Notes: a model not told the origin generated them from the letters alone. A stretch of DNA of 16,935 nucleotides from an uncultured Eubacteriales bacterium (GCA_905199755.1 CAJKHT010000059.1:1-16935), one strand, 5' to 3'. Counted from the stretch's first letter, positions 1 through 8,326 are shown. A program made the numbers and translations.

Positions 1-55
1 ATGCCTATGAATATGAGGTAAACTTTACATAATCTATTACTTTCCAATACAAAGC

Positions 56-75
56 TTATGTAAAGCTTTACATAA
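56..75. repeat. 20-base perfect palindrome with a partial copy at 15-33
   Basis: TTATGTAAAGCTTTACATAA is self-complementary over all 20 bases. Half of it, CTTTACATAA, occurs again at 23-32, where GTAAA-C-TTTAC (18-28) also forms a shorter dyad. The two dyad centres are about 42 bases apart, close to four helical turns. The region could be a pair of operator sites. However, the downstream arm lies in what looks like protein-coding sequence, so a fold-back or chimeric artefact at the sequence edge is equally possible. Confidence 0.6.
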
Positions 76-116
76 ACGATGTATATATTAAATCAAATCC
101 CGACTTTGAAGAAGCG

Positions 117-2060
117 ATGAATTTCGTTGAAAATTACGGCGAATTACTGTCAAAACCGGCAGAAGAAGCAGATACGAATGATATTGCGGCGGCGGTGAGC
201 AGCTACAGGGCGCTTTCGGATAATGTAAAAAGCGAGCTTTCAAGAGGCGAGGAAGAAAGACTTAACCAATTCGGCAGACTGCTTGCAAACGGAGATACTT
301 CAATAAAAACGGTTTGCAAAAAAGCACTTGATATTGCCGGAGGTGACGGCAGTGAAGCCGCACCGTACACAGCACAGCTTGAAGTGCCTTACGGACAGCA
401 GAAAATCACGGATGCCGATATTGTAACCGCAGACGAATGGGCAGAATGCAGCGCCGATGCGGACATTACGGAGTTCGGAACAAAGGTGAATGTCAAGGTT
501 GAGTCGGCGGATAAAACAGCCTATTACATAATTACGGTATATCCGCTTAATATCTCGGAAATTACCGACGCGGACGCATATGCATTCATGACGGAATATA
601 AGGAGCTTTTCAAAAAATCCGAAGTGAGCGGCGACGATAAAGCGCTGATAGAGAAAGCAATTGAAGCATATACCGCTCTCAGCGAGACGGCAAAAGCCGC
701 TCTTGTAAGAAACGAAAAGGGTTATCTTGAAAATCTGTATATAAAATGCATTTTTACGGATATAAATAATGCAAAAACGGCAGAAGAGCTTATAAAAGCA
801 GCCGAAAATGAACTCGGGGTTTATCCGCTTAACGATTACATGGCAAAATATCTTATAAGCGTTAAGCCCAAGGACGGTTTTAGTGATGTAGCTGAGTTTG
901 AAAAGCTTTATAATGAAGCGAAAACCGCGGATTTGATTTACAGCGGAGAAGATATTGAAAAAATAATTGAAAACAATAAAGATTTTCTGAAAGAGGACGG
1001 AATTGACATATCCGAAAATTACGGTGCGCTTTCGGAAACAAAACGCAAAAAATTTGCAGAGCTTGTGAAAAATTCTGACTTTGCAAACGGAAAAACTCTT
1101 GCGAGAAATCTGCGTGAAACCATGATAATGGCGGAGGTTCGCTGTGCGGACAGTGCATCGGCTTTAAAAAATGCGGTAATGGGTACAGATCAGACAGGCA
1201 AAACCGTAAACAACAATTTTGAAATTATCGGTGCTTCGAGAACGGCCTATGATGCACTGAAAGACGGTGACAGCGCTTTTGTGTACATGTATAAAAACAT
1301 ATCCGATACGACGGTATTTGATAATTTAAAAGCTTTGTTTGAAAGTGCGTGTGAAAATGCATCGCAGGACGAAGCAAAAAATTCATGCAGCGGAGGTATC
1401 GGAGGAAACGGCGGCGGAGGCGGCTCGGGTTCGGGCAGCAGCGGAAAAAGCAATGCGGGCATTGCTTCAAATACAGCGCCGGTTATCCCGGTGACGAAAA
1501 ACGATAATGCCGCCGGAAAAACCTTTGCCGACATAGAAAACCACTGGGGAAAAAATTATATATTATCTTTGGTGAAAAAGAATGTTATTTCGGGATATAC
1601 CGACGGCACATTCCGCCCTGATGCGCCTGTAACGAGAGCCGAATTTATAAAAATGCTTATCGGAGCATTTGACATACAGGGCAGCTCGGACAGAACCTTT
1701 GGTGACGTAAGCGAAAACGATTGGTATTACGATTATATCCAAAAAGCTGTCGGAGCAGGTATTATAAACGGCAGCAGTGACGGAAACGTATATCCGTCAA
1801 ACGATATTTCCAGAGAAGATGCGGCGGTTATGATGTATCGCCATATCAAGGCGGAGATTAAATTCCCGAACAAAACCTTTTCGTTTAAGGACGAGGAACA
1901 AATATCCGACTACTGTATTGAAGCGGTAAACGATATGGCATATGCCGGAATAATATCGGGAAAGGGCAGCAATAAATTCTGCCCGAAGGACGGACTTACA
2001 CGTGCCGAAGCGGCAACGCTGATAAGCAACACAATGGATTACATTCAGGGAGGGATATAA
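117..2060 (+). CDS. SLH-domain surface protein, 5' end missing or broken
   Basis: This is the C-terminal part of a modular cell-surface protein. The 647 residues from the ATG at 117 show a helical module (about 1-70) with the motif YRALSDNVKSEL, a beta-rich Ig-like module (about 75-150), a second helical module (about 155-215, AYTALSETAKAAL), a longer helical region, a Gly/Ser-rich linker (about 426-450) and three SLH repeats starting near 469, 526 and 587. SLH1 and SLH3 keep the TRAE motif that in this family binds pyruvylated wall polysaccharide; SLH2 has SRED. The start at 117 is doubtful: it lacks a convincing ribosome binding site and a signal peptide, although SLH proteins are exported. 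The frame is open from 33, and its residues just before 117 (YINDVYIKSNPDFEEA) match the module joints of the protein at 8327-11461. An in-frame TAA lies at 30-32. The gene is therefore probably truncated, frameshifted or damaged at the sequence edge. It abuts the next gene. Confidence 0.8.
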   Translation: MNFVENYGELLSKPAEEADTNDIAAAVSSYRALSDNVKSELSRGEEERLNQFGRLLANGDTSIKTVCKKALDIAGGDGSEAAPYTAQLEVPYGQQKITDADIVTADEWAECSADADITEFGTKVNVKVESADKTAYYIITVYPLNISEITDADAYAFMTEYKELFKKSEVSGDDKALIEKAIEAYTALSETAKAALVRNEKGYLENLYIKCIFTDINNAKTAEELIKAAENELGVYPLNDYMAKYLISVKPKDGFSDVAEFEKLYNEAKTADLIYSGEDIEKIIENNKDFLKEDGIDISENYGALSETKRKKFAELVKNSDFANGKTLARNLRETMIMAEVRCADSASALKNAVMGTDQTGKTVNNNFEIIGASRTAYDALKDGDSAFVYMYKNISDTTVFDNLKALFESACENASQDEAKNSCSGGIGGNGGGGGSGSGSSGKSNAGIASNTAPVIPVTKNDNAAGKTFADIENHWGKNYILSLVKKNVISGYTDGTFRPDAPVTRAEFIKMLIGAFDIQGSSDRTFGDVSENDWYYDYIQKAVGAGIINGSSDGNVYPSNDISREDAAVMMYRHIKAEIKFPNKTFSFKDEEQISDYCIEAVNDMAYAGIISGKGSNKFCPKDGLTRAEAATLISNTMDYIQGGI

Positions 2061-4760
2061 GTGAAGAAGAAAATTATATCATTCGTTATAATGATGTCCA
2101 TGCTGCTTCAGATGCCCGTATTTGTAAAGGCGGCAAACGATACCGACAGCAATATAAGCTTTGATACAAAAAAGCAGCTTGTAGAGCTTGTTACGGAAAA
2201 TTACACGCTTGATGACAGCAGCGAAAACGTTACCCGAAGTGAATTTTTAACTCTGCTGCTGAGAGCAGAGGGGGCTGACTGCTCGGGAGCAACCGATGAT
2301 GCCGTGTTTACGGACGTTCCCAAAGACAGCGCCTTATCGGGAGTTGTGTCGGCGGCTGTAAAAAAAGGTATAATTTCAGAGGGAGCAAAGTTCTATCCCG
2401 AGGAATATGTTACATATCTTCAAGCTGTAAAAATGGCGGTATCGCTTGTAGGCTATGGCAAAAGAGCCGAGGCGGAGGGCGGATATCCGACGGGTTATTC
2501 TGCAATAGCATACAGTCTCGGACTACTCGACGGGATTGACAATTACAGTGAAAGCAGTCCGCTTAATGTAAATGATGCATATGTCCTTATGTTCAACGCA
2601 GTGCGGATTGATATGCCGGAGGTGAACGACAAGGGCGATATTGTTTCATATACCGGAGAAAAATGTGAAAGCATACTGAAAAAATACCATAATATTTATG
2701 AGCTTGAGGGTGTTGTCACAGCCAATGAAAGAACCTCTATCATGAGCGGCAGAAGCGAGTCGGGAGAGGGATATATAAGAATCGGCAGCGAGGATTATGA
2801 GTGCGATATAACTGAGGATTACCTCGGTATGAACGTAAAGGTATATTATGAGGACAGGAAAGAATATCTGCACGGCGAAAATAAAATCCTTGTTATGCAG
2901 CCGTACAAAAATCAGACAAAAACGGTTTTAAGTGAGGACTTTGACAGCAAGGACGGAAATTGGTTAAAATATTACAGTGACAGTAAAACGGTAAGACTGA
3001 AAATATCGGATAACATAAAGGTGATAAAAAACGGCAGCATTATTTCACCCGACAGTCTGACGGAATTTCTGTCACAGCCCAACGGCAGCTTTGAATTTAT
3101 TGACAATGACAATAACGGAACGTATGACATTGTAAAGGCGAAGGTCTATAAATATGTTCATGTGTGGTCGGTAGACGGAATAAACGGATATATTTTCGAC
3201 AAGAACAGCAGCGAAAACATGCTTGATTTATCCGATTCCGAATGTAAGTACACAATATATGAGCAGTATTATAACGGCATGGCGCAAATAGAAATTGATG
3301 ATATTGAAAGAAATTCACTTCTTGCATATACCATGTCGGAGGACGGAAAGTATTGTGAAGCAACTGTTCTGAATAACTCGGAAAGCGGAACAATCAGCTC
3401 CGTAAACGGTGACGATGTCGTGATAAACGGTGTGACGCATAAAATAAACGATTATGCGAAAAAGTATCTTTCCGTCAAAGCCGGCAAGAGCGGAGTGTTT
3501 TATTTCGGAATAGATAATTCGCTTGTATCATTTTCCGAGGGCGATACGGATATAAAATATGCATGGCTTGCCTCAACATGGGAGGACGAAGCGGATTCAT
3601 CGGTATATTGGGTAAAAATATTCGGTCAGGACGGCAAGTTTTACAGAAACAAGCTGAGTAAAAAGGTTAAGCTTGATGCGGTAACAACCGCTTCAAAGGA
3701 CGTATATGCAAAAATACAGTCTGTGCTTGCAATGTCCGATCCCGACAGAATAATACGTTATAACGTAAACAAAAACGGCGAGATTAATATGCTTGATACT
3801 GCAAAAGATGTGCTGACAGTCGGCGAAGGCTTCAGCGAAACGGATAAAAATGACAGTCTGCGTATTTATTACCGAAAAGAGGTCAATCCGCAGTATAAGT
3901 TAAGCTCGGGTATTTTCGGAAGAAAAATAAAGATAAATTCTTCAACCGTAATTTTCTATATACCGCCCAAGTCGCAGCGCGGTGATGAGAATTCATATGA
4001 AATATGGCAGAATACGGACTTCAAGGATGACCAAAGAGATAAAACCATTACCGCATATGATATAAATTCGGAAACGAATGTTTCCGGGGCAATACTTATC
4101 GACACCGAAAATGCATCGGGCGGCAGCGGAGCGGATAAAAGGAAAAATGTAAATCCGTGGCCGGACGGTATGGGTGTTGTGGAAAAGAAGTATACGGCGG
4201 TGAATGAGGATAACGAGGATTGTTATTTATTCACGATTTGGAAGTATGACGGTACATATGCCGAATATTACTCCACGGACGAAGTAAAGGACGAGGCTGA
4301 AAAAACGGATATAGGCGATATAATCAGATATGAAGCAAACAGCCGCGGACGCATCACAAAGCTGGCATGCGATTATGATTTGTCCGAGGATGTAATCACA
4401 ATTGATGATAACACATCACCCGATATATACAGGTACGGAAGCTCGGACTATGAGTATATAAAGGGAACGATTTATTCCTATGACAGCGGAACGATTGCAA
4501 TGCTTTTAAATAACGTCAACCTTGAAAATAAGGATGAAATAGACGCCGTGCAAATAAAGGATTTGTTTATTACAAGTCTTAATAAAATTGTCATTGCCGA
4601 TGTTTCAGAAAGCAGCGGAAATATAACCAAGGTTACGCTTTTAAACACAAAGGATCAGAACGTGCGTACAATTAAAAATTCCTTGTCGGGTGCGGACAGA
4701 ATTGTAGTCCGCGGCAGATACTGGGGAGGAATTGCTGGAATTATATACAGATATAATTAA
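2061..4760 (+). CDS. Secreted protein with degenerate N-terminal SLH repeats
   Basis: This is an 899-residue exported protein of unknown function. The start is GTG at 2061, directly after the previous stop, with the ribosome binding site AGGGAGGG at 2047-2054. A signal peptide (KKK, then a hydrophobic stretch, cleavage near VKA/AND at 24-27) is clear. Residues about 30-180 resemble three SLH repeats. Only the first keeps a TRAE-like motif (VTRSEF); the second reads TYLQAV and the third NVNDAY, so wall binding may be weak or altered. The remaining 700 residues look beta-rich, with recurring short segments of the type GxVxxxxxxxxxIxG (for example GTISSVNGDDVVINGV). An Asp/Asn-rich loop near 347-357 (DNDNNGTYD) resembles a calcium-binding turn. 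No catalytic motif is recognisable. Its position between an SLH protein and the importer genes suggests a structural or binding role in surface polysaccharide capture. That role is inferred from context only. Confidence 0.85.
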   Translation: MKKKIISFVIMMSMLLQMPVFVKAANDTDSNISFDTKKQLVELVTENYTLDDSSENVTRSEFLTLLLRAEGADCSGATDDAVFTDVPKDSALSGVVSAAVKKGIISEGAKFYPEEYVTYLQAVKMAVSLVGYGKRAEAEGGYPTGYSAIAYSLGLLDGIDNYSESSPLNVNDAYVLMFNAVRIDMPEVNDKGDIVSYTGEKCESILKKYHNIYELEGVVTANERTSIMSGRSESGEGYIRIGSEDYECDITEDYLGMNVKVYYEDRKEYLHGENKILVMQPYKNQTKTVLSEDFDSKDGNWLKYYSDSKTVRLKISDNIKVIKNGSIISPDSLTEFLSQPNGSFEFIDNDNNGTYDIVKAKVYKYVHVWSVDGINGYIFDKNSSENMLDLSDSECKYTIYEQYYNGMAQIEIDDIERNSLLAYTMSEDGKYCEATVLNNSESGTISSVNGDDVVINGVTHKINDYAKKYLSVKAGKSGVFYFGIDNSLVSFSEGDTDIKYAWLASTWEDEADSSVYWVKIFGQDGKFYRNKLSKKVKLDAVTTASKDVYAKIQSVLAMSDPDRIIRYNVNKNGEINMLDTAKDVLTVGEGFSETDKNDSLRIYYRKEVNPQYKLSSGIFGRKIKINSSTVIFYIPPKSQRGDENSYEIWQNTDFKDDQRDKTITAYDINSETNVSGAILIDTENASGGSGADKRKNVNPWPDGMGVVEKKYTAVNEDNEDCYLFTIWKYDGTYAEYYSTDEVKDEAEKTDIGDIIRYEANSRGRITKLACDYDLSEDVITIDDNTSPDIYRYGSSDYEYIKGTIYSYDSGTIAMLLNNVNLENKDEIDAVQIKDLFITSLNKIVIADVSESSGNITKVTLLNTKDQNVRTIKNSLSGADRIVVRGRYWGGIAGIIYRYN
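4739..4758 (+). other. AT-rich hairpin at the end of the SLH gene
   Basis: AATTATAT (4739-4746) and ATATAATT (4751-4758) form an 8-base stem with the loop ACAG, overlapping the stop codon at 4758-4760 and lying 45 bases before the solute-binding gene. No T run follows, so it is not a classical terminator. A TATAAT hexamer occurs at 4752-4757, but no good -35 element stands 16-18 bases upstream. The stem is weak and may be chance in AT-rich DNA; an mRNA-processing role is possible. Confidence 0.3.
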
Positions 4761-4788
4761 AGTTATATATAAATGCAAAATCAAAAAC

Positions 4789-4798
4789 AGAAAGGAAG
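4789..4798 (+). promoter_or_regulatory. Ribosome binding site fixing the solute-binding protein start
   Basis: AGAAAGGAAG lies 7 bases before the ATG at 4806. That ATG opens directly into a lipoprotein signal peptide, which argues against the earlier in-frame ATG at 4773. Confidence 0.75.
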
Positions 4799-4805
4799 TA
4801 AAAAC

Positions 4806-6362
4806 ATGAAAAAAAGAATTGTTGTGGCAATACTGGCGGCAGCGGCGGTTGCAGCGGCAGCAGGCTGCGGTGCAAAGCAGAGCAGTGAAAAGTCGGAAGA
4901 AGATAACAGCGTAAGATGGTGGGTAACGAGCGCTGTTAAGGAGGGCGATCATTTTGCCGAATTTCTTGAGGAAAAAACCGGTGTAAAGGTAAACTGGGAA
5001 TTTCCGTCCGATTCGGGCAACTCGTCAACCGCATTCAATCTGATGATAGCCTCGGACGATTTGCCGGATATTATACAGACCGGCTGGGCAAACTCACACG
5101 GCGGTCCCGACCAGAACATTGAGAAAAAGGTTATAGAAGACCTCACTCCGTATATGGACGGCGGTAAAATGCCTAATCTTAAAAAATATCTTGATGAACA
5201 TCCCGAGCTTAAGCAGTATATGACAAGTGCGGAAAATAAGTATTATTACTTCCCGCAGATTTTGGGAGATGAGCGTCTGGCAAGCTTCAGAACATGGTTT
5301 ATCCGTGAGGATTTGCTGCAAAAGGCAGGACTTGAAAAGCCCGAAACTCTTGAAGAATGGGATAAGGTAATGCATGCATTTGTCGATATGGGCATAAAAA
5401 CACCGATGATGGCTAAATTTACGGGCTGGCAGTTCCGTTCGGATTCGCCGTTCGGTGCATGCTTTAACACTCCGGCATCATTCTATCATGACGGAAAAAC
5501 AGTTAAGTACGGTATGATAGAGGAGGGCTTCGGCGATTGGGTTAAGCAAATGGCAAAATGGTATGCGGACGGAATACTTGACAAGAATTTCCTTGATGAA
5601 ACCAATGAGCATTGGTCAGCCGAAATCGTAAACGGAAATAACGGCGCATTCCTCGGTTCAATCGGAGGAAACCTCGGTACATATACCGATGCGATAGATC
5701 CGTCAACCGGAATTAAATATGTACCTTGTACAATTCCTACAGCCGTTAAAGGCGAAAGAGCGATGTGGTCATCAAAGGACTTTTTGGTAAAGGCGGTAGG
5801 TGCGGCGGTTTCGGCTTCAAGCAGCAAAAAGGATACAGCCGTAAAGCTTCTTGATTTCGGTTATTCGGAGGAAGGTCAGCTTCTCTGGAATTTCGGAAAA
5901 GAGGGAGTAAGCTATGAAATGAAAGCGAACGAAGAGGGAAGAATGGTTCCGACTTATACCGACATAATTATGGACCCTGCAAAGAGAGACGGAAAAACAC
6001 AGGGCGATGTGATGGGACTTTATACAAGAGTAGGTATGCCTATCTCGGTGCAGAGCATTGATTATCTCTATCAGAATTATAAATATCAGACACAAAAGGA
6101 TGCAATTGACCTTGCGTGCAGTGCAAGAACTGAGGATTATACACTTCCGACGGGAATTTGTACATCGGATCAGGAAAAGCAGCTTGCAGATATTGTAACT
6201 CCTATGGATACCTACAGAGAAGAAACAATCTGCAAAATTATTGCAGGCAAGCTCCCGATTGAAACGCTTGACGAATACTTTGCAAAAATGAAAGAAATGG
6301 GAGCGGAAAAAGCAATTGAGATTTATCAGACTGCATATGATAAGTTTCTGGAGAAAAAATGA
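4806..6362 (+). CDS. Extracellular sugar-binding lipoprotein of an LplA-type ABC importer
   Basis: This 518-residue protein is the substrate-binding component of a carbohydrate ABC importer, tethered to the outer face of the membrane. From the chosen ATG the N-terminus is MKKRIVVAIL followed by an alanine-rich core and the lipobox AAGC, with Cys21 as the expected lipidation site. The mature part begins with a Ser/Glu-rich linker. It then has the family 1 solute-binding fold typical of LplA/YtcQ-like proteins: WWVTSAVKEGDHFAEFLEEK, then an aromatic-rich region (YYYFPQILGDERLASFRTW) and a C-terminal helix pair ending FAKMKEMG...AYDKFLEKK. Length is normal for the family. It stands immediately before two permease genes with a 27-base gap. 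The ligand is probably an oligosaccharide released by the lyase at 11507-15049; this is inferred from the neighbourhood, not from binding residues. Confidence 0.92.
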   Translation: MKKRIVVAILAAAAVAAAAGCGAKQSSEKSEEDNSVRWWVTSAVKEGDHFAEFLEEKTGVKVNWEFPSDSGNSSTAFNLMIASDDLPDIIQTGWANSHGGPDQNIEKKVIEDLTPYMDGGKMPNLKKYLDEHPELKQYMTSAENKYYYFPQILGDERLASFRTWFIREDLLQKAGLEKPETLEEWDKVMHAFVDMGIKTPMMAKFTGWQFRSDSPFGACFNTPASFYHDGKTVKYGMIEEGFGDWVKQMAKWYADGILDKNFLDETNEHWSAEIVNGNNGAFLGSIGGNLGTYTDAIDPSTGIKYVPCTIPTAVKGERAMWSSKDFLVKAVGAAVSASSSKKDTAVKLLDFGYSEEGQLLWNFGKEGVSYEMKANEEGRMVPTYTDIIMDPAKRDGKTQGDVMGLYTRVGMPISVQSIDYLYQNYKYQTQKDAIDLACSARTEDYTLPTGICTSDQEKQLADIVTPMDTYREETICKIIAGKLPIETLDEYFAKMKEMGAEKAIEIYQTAYDKFLEKK

Positions 6363-6389
6363 TTTTGCGAAAGAGGGTAATATTTCATT

Positions 6390-7346
6390 ATGGTAAAAGC
6401 AGCTGCAAATAAAAGGGTTGTGGATAAAACGGCTTTTTCATATCGGTTTAAAACCGATATGAAAAAGAACTACAGCCTTTACATATTATTTCTTCCTGTT
6501 CTGATATTCTATATACTGTTTGCCTATAAGCCGATGTACGGACTTTTAATGGCATTTCAGGATTTTGATTTGCGTCTTGGAATTACAGGAAGCAAGTGGA
6601 TAGGTATGGAAAATTTCAGGCGTTTCTTTGCCGATCCGTATTTTTCAAGAAATATAATAAATACAATTAAAATCAGCGTGGTAAGTATATTGGTGGGATT
6701 TCCCCTGCCTATCCTGTTTGCACTGCTTGTAAATGAGCTTACGCACAAATGGTTTGCAAAAACCGTGCAGACTATCACGTATCTGCCGCATTTTATATCG
6801 CTTGTGGTTATATGCGGTATGATAAGGACGTTTGTAAGTGAAAACGGACTTATAACATCAATAGTAAATATATTTGTGAAAGAGCCGTATTCGGAATCAC
6901 TGTTGAATAACGCGAAAGCGTTTTTACCGATATTTGTAGGCTCTGATGTATGGCAGCAGTTCGGCTGGAATTCAATTATTTATCTTGCCGCATTGTCCGG
7001 TGTTGATGAGCAGCTTTACGAGGCTGCAACGGTTGATGGCGCAGGTCGTTTAAGACAGACAATAAGCGTTACGATACCGTCAATTCTGCCTACGATTATA
7101 ATTATGTTTATATTAAGGCTCGGAAGTCTTTTGAGCGTCGGTTATGAGAAAATAATTCTTCTCACAAATCCGTTTAATGCTGAAACCTCCGAGGTACTGT
7201 CCTACTATATTTACAAAAAAGGTCTGGAAAACGCAGATTACGGTCTTGCAACCGCGGCGGGCTTCTTTAATTCGGCAATCAATTTTGTGTTTGTTGTGGC
7301 AACAAATGCACTGAGCCGCCGTGTGAGCGAAATATCACTGTGGTAA
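6390..7346 (+). CDS. ABC sugar importer permease, LplB family
   Basis: This 318-residue integral membrane protein is one half of the importer channel. A hydrophobic segment at about 30-52 (YILFLPVLIFYILFAY, followed by KPMYG) is typical of LplB/YteP-type permeases. Further membrane segments follow near 90-115, 125-145, 225-250 and 285-305. The cytoplasmic EAA loop, which docks the ATPase, reads YEAATVDGAGRLRQ with Glu211 and Gly219 in the expected places, followed by TIPSILP. The start ATG at 6390 has AGAGGG at 6372-6377, spaced 12 bases, a little long. An internal ATG at 6459 would also give a plausible protein (MKKNYSLYILF), but it has no ribosome binding site. A 35-base palindrome covers codons 15-26. 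The next permease follows after 15 bases. No ATP-binding subunit is encoded in the window, as is usual for Lpl/Ytc-type systems that share an MsmX-like ATPase. Confidence 0.92.
   Translation: MVKAAANKRVVDKTAFSYRFKTDMKKNYSLYILFLPVLIFYILFAYKPMYGLLMAFQDFDLRLGITGSKWIGMENFRRFFADPYFSRNIINTIKISVVSILVGFPLPILFALLVNELTHKWFAKTVQTITYLPHFISLVVICGMIRTFVSENGLITSIVNIFVKEPYSESLLNNAKAFLPIFVGSDVWQQFGWNSIIYLAALSGVDEQLYEAATVDGAGRLRQTISVTIPSILPTIIIMFILRLGSLLSVGYEKIILLTNPFNAETSEVLSYYIYKKGLENADYGLATAAGFFNSAINFVFVVATNALSRRVSEISLW
6433..6467. repeat. 35-base perfect inverted repeat inside the first permease gene
   Basis: CTTTTTCATATCGGTTT (6433-6449) and AAACCGATATGAAAAAG (6451-6467) are exact reverse complements around a single A at 6450. 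In mRNA this would fold into a stem of about 15-16 base pairs with a very short loop, starting 43 bases after the start codon. It is not followed by a T run, so it does not look like an intrinsic terminator. An in-frame ATG (6459-6461) lies inside the right arm. Confidence 0.9.
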
Positions 7347-7361
7347 GGAGGGGGATAAAAG

Positions 7362-8246
7362 ATGAATAAAAAAACTGTATCGAGAAGAATTTTTGAAGCG
7401 GTCAATGCATTAATAATGATTTTTCTTATGATTGTTACGCTTTATCCCTTGCTTTATGTGCTTTTTGCGTCGATGAGTGATGCAAATGAGCTTTTAAAGA
7501 ACGGCGGACAGCTTTTGTATAAGCCTGTCGGTTTTACGCTTGCCGCATACAAAATGGCATTTAAGGATAACAGTATTCTTATAGGCTATAAGAATACGCT
7601 AATCATTATGGCTGTAGGTATTCCGCTGAGTCTTTATCTTACGGCGGTGGGCGCGTATTTCCTGTCAAGGAAAGATGTAATGTGGCGTAATCTTATGGCA
7701 AAGCTCATAATGTTTACAATGTTTTTCGGCGGCGGAATTATTCCGTTTTATCTCACGGTAAAAAGCATGAAAATGATTGATACATTGTGGGCGCTGATTA
7801 TACCTACGGCGATAAATACATACAATATGATTATTTTAAGAACGGGTTTTGACAGTCTGCCGCGCAGTATTGAAGAAAGCGCTGAGCTTGACGGTGCGGG
7901 ACATCTGACCATTCTTGTTAAAATAATACTTCCGCTGTCAAAAGCGTCTTTGGCTGTTATTGCGCTTTACTACGGAGTTGCGACATGGAACTCGTGGTTT
8001 AATGCATCCATATTCCTGCAGAAAGGCAGTTCAAGATGGCCGCTGCAGCTGGTGCTAAGGCAAATTCTTATAGAAAATTCAACGGATTCGATGTCACAGG
8101 GTACGAGTCTGGGAGATAAGGAGCGTGTTGCGGAATCAATTAAATATGCGGTTATTATTATTTCAACGCTGCCTATTTTGTGTGTATATCCGTTTATTCA
8201 GAAATACTTTACAAAGGGCGTTATGATAGGCGCGGTAAAGGGTTAA
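7362..8246 (+). CDS. ABC sugar importer permease, YtcP/LplC family
   Basis: This 294-residue membrane protein is the second channel subunit and pairs with the permease just upstream. The ribosome binding site AAGGAGGGGG overlaps the previous stop codon, so translation is probably coupled. The N-terminal stretch (RRIFEAVNALIMIFLMIVTLYPLLYVLFASMSD) is characteristic of YtcP/LplC proteins, and further membrane segments are clear. The EAA loop reads EESAELDGAGHLTILVK (Glu171, Gly180), followed by IILPLSK. The C-terminus ends FTKGVMIGAVKG, the usual ending in this family (KYFTKGVMIGAVKG), so the gene is complete. A 25-base palindrome lies at codons 71-79. Like its partner it needs an ATPase encoded elsewhere. 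Its substrate should be that of the lipoprotein at 4806-6362. Confidence 0.93.
   Translation: MNKKTVSRRIFEAVNALIMIFLMIVTLYPLLYVLFASMSDANELLKNGGQLLYKPVGFTLAAYKMAFKDNSILIGYKNTLIIMAVGIPLSLYLTAVGAYFLSRKDVMWRNLMAKLIMFTMFFGGGIIPFYLTVKSMKMIDTLWALIIPTAINTYNMIILRTGFDSLPRSIEESAELDGAGHLTILVKIILPLSKASLAVIALYYGVATWNSWFNASIFLQKGSSRWPLQLVLRQILIENSTDSMSQGTSLGDKERVAESIKYAVIIISTLPILCVYPFIQKYFTKGVMIGAVKG
7573..7597. repeat. 25-base perfect inverted repeat inside the second permease gene
   Basis: GTATTCTTATAG (7573-7584) and CTATAAGAATAC (7586-7597) are exact reverse complements around one G at 7585. The repeat lies within the coding frame (SILIGYKNT). No T run follows. Confidence 0.88.
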
Positions 8247-8311
8247 TATTTCCCATAAAAAATATGTGTAACTTACGGGCGTGCAGAGAATGCACATGGT
8301 TTAAATTAAAG

Positions 8312-8317
8312 AAAGGA
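8312..8317 (+). promoter_or_regulatory. Ribosome binding site fixing the LamG-like protein start
   Basis: AAAGGA lies 9 bases before the ATG at 8327, which begins a signal peptide. The nearer in-frame ATG at 8318 directly abuts the site, and the open frame back to 8180 overlaps the permease gene; both are unlikely starts. Confidence 0.75.
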
Positions 8318-8326
8318 ATGAAATAC

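Noticed and set aside
1448..1467. AAGCAATGC-GG-GCATTGCTT inverted repeat in the Gly/Ser linker of the SLH gene
   Set aside because: Nine-base arms with a short loop are expected about once in two windows of this length by chance, so I do not claim a function.
4773..4805. Earlier start for the solute-binding protein
   Set aside because: It would add a polar MQNQKQKGSKN tail before the lipoprotein signal, and the ribosome binding site lies downstream of it.
4903..4939. TAACAGCG and CGCTGTTA as a possible hairpin in the solute-binding gene
   Set aside because: The loop is about 19 bases and the arms only 8, which is within chance.
6903..6920. AACGC-GAAA-GCGTT with a following T run in the first permease gene
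   Set aside because: A five-base stem inside a coding region is too weak for a terminator.
8281..8295. GTGCA-GAGAA-TGCAC hairpin in the 80-base gap before the LamG-like gene, considered as a terminator or promoter element
   Set aside because: The stem is five base pairs with no T run, and I see no good -35/-10 pair in the gap.
8180..8326. Earlier start for the LamG-like protein
   Set aside because: It would overlap the permease by 67 bases and put a non-hydrophobic tail before the signal peptide.
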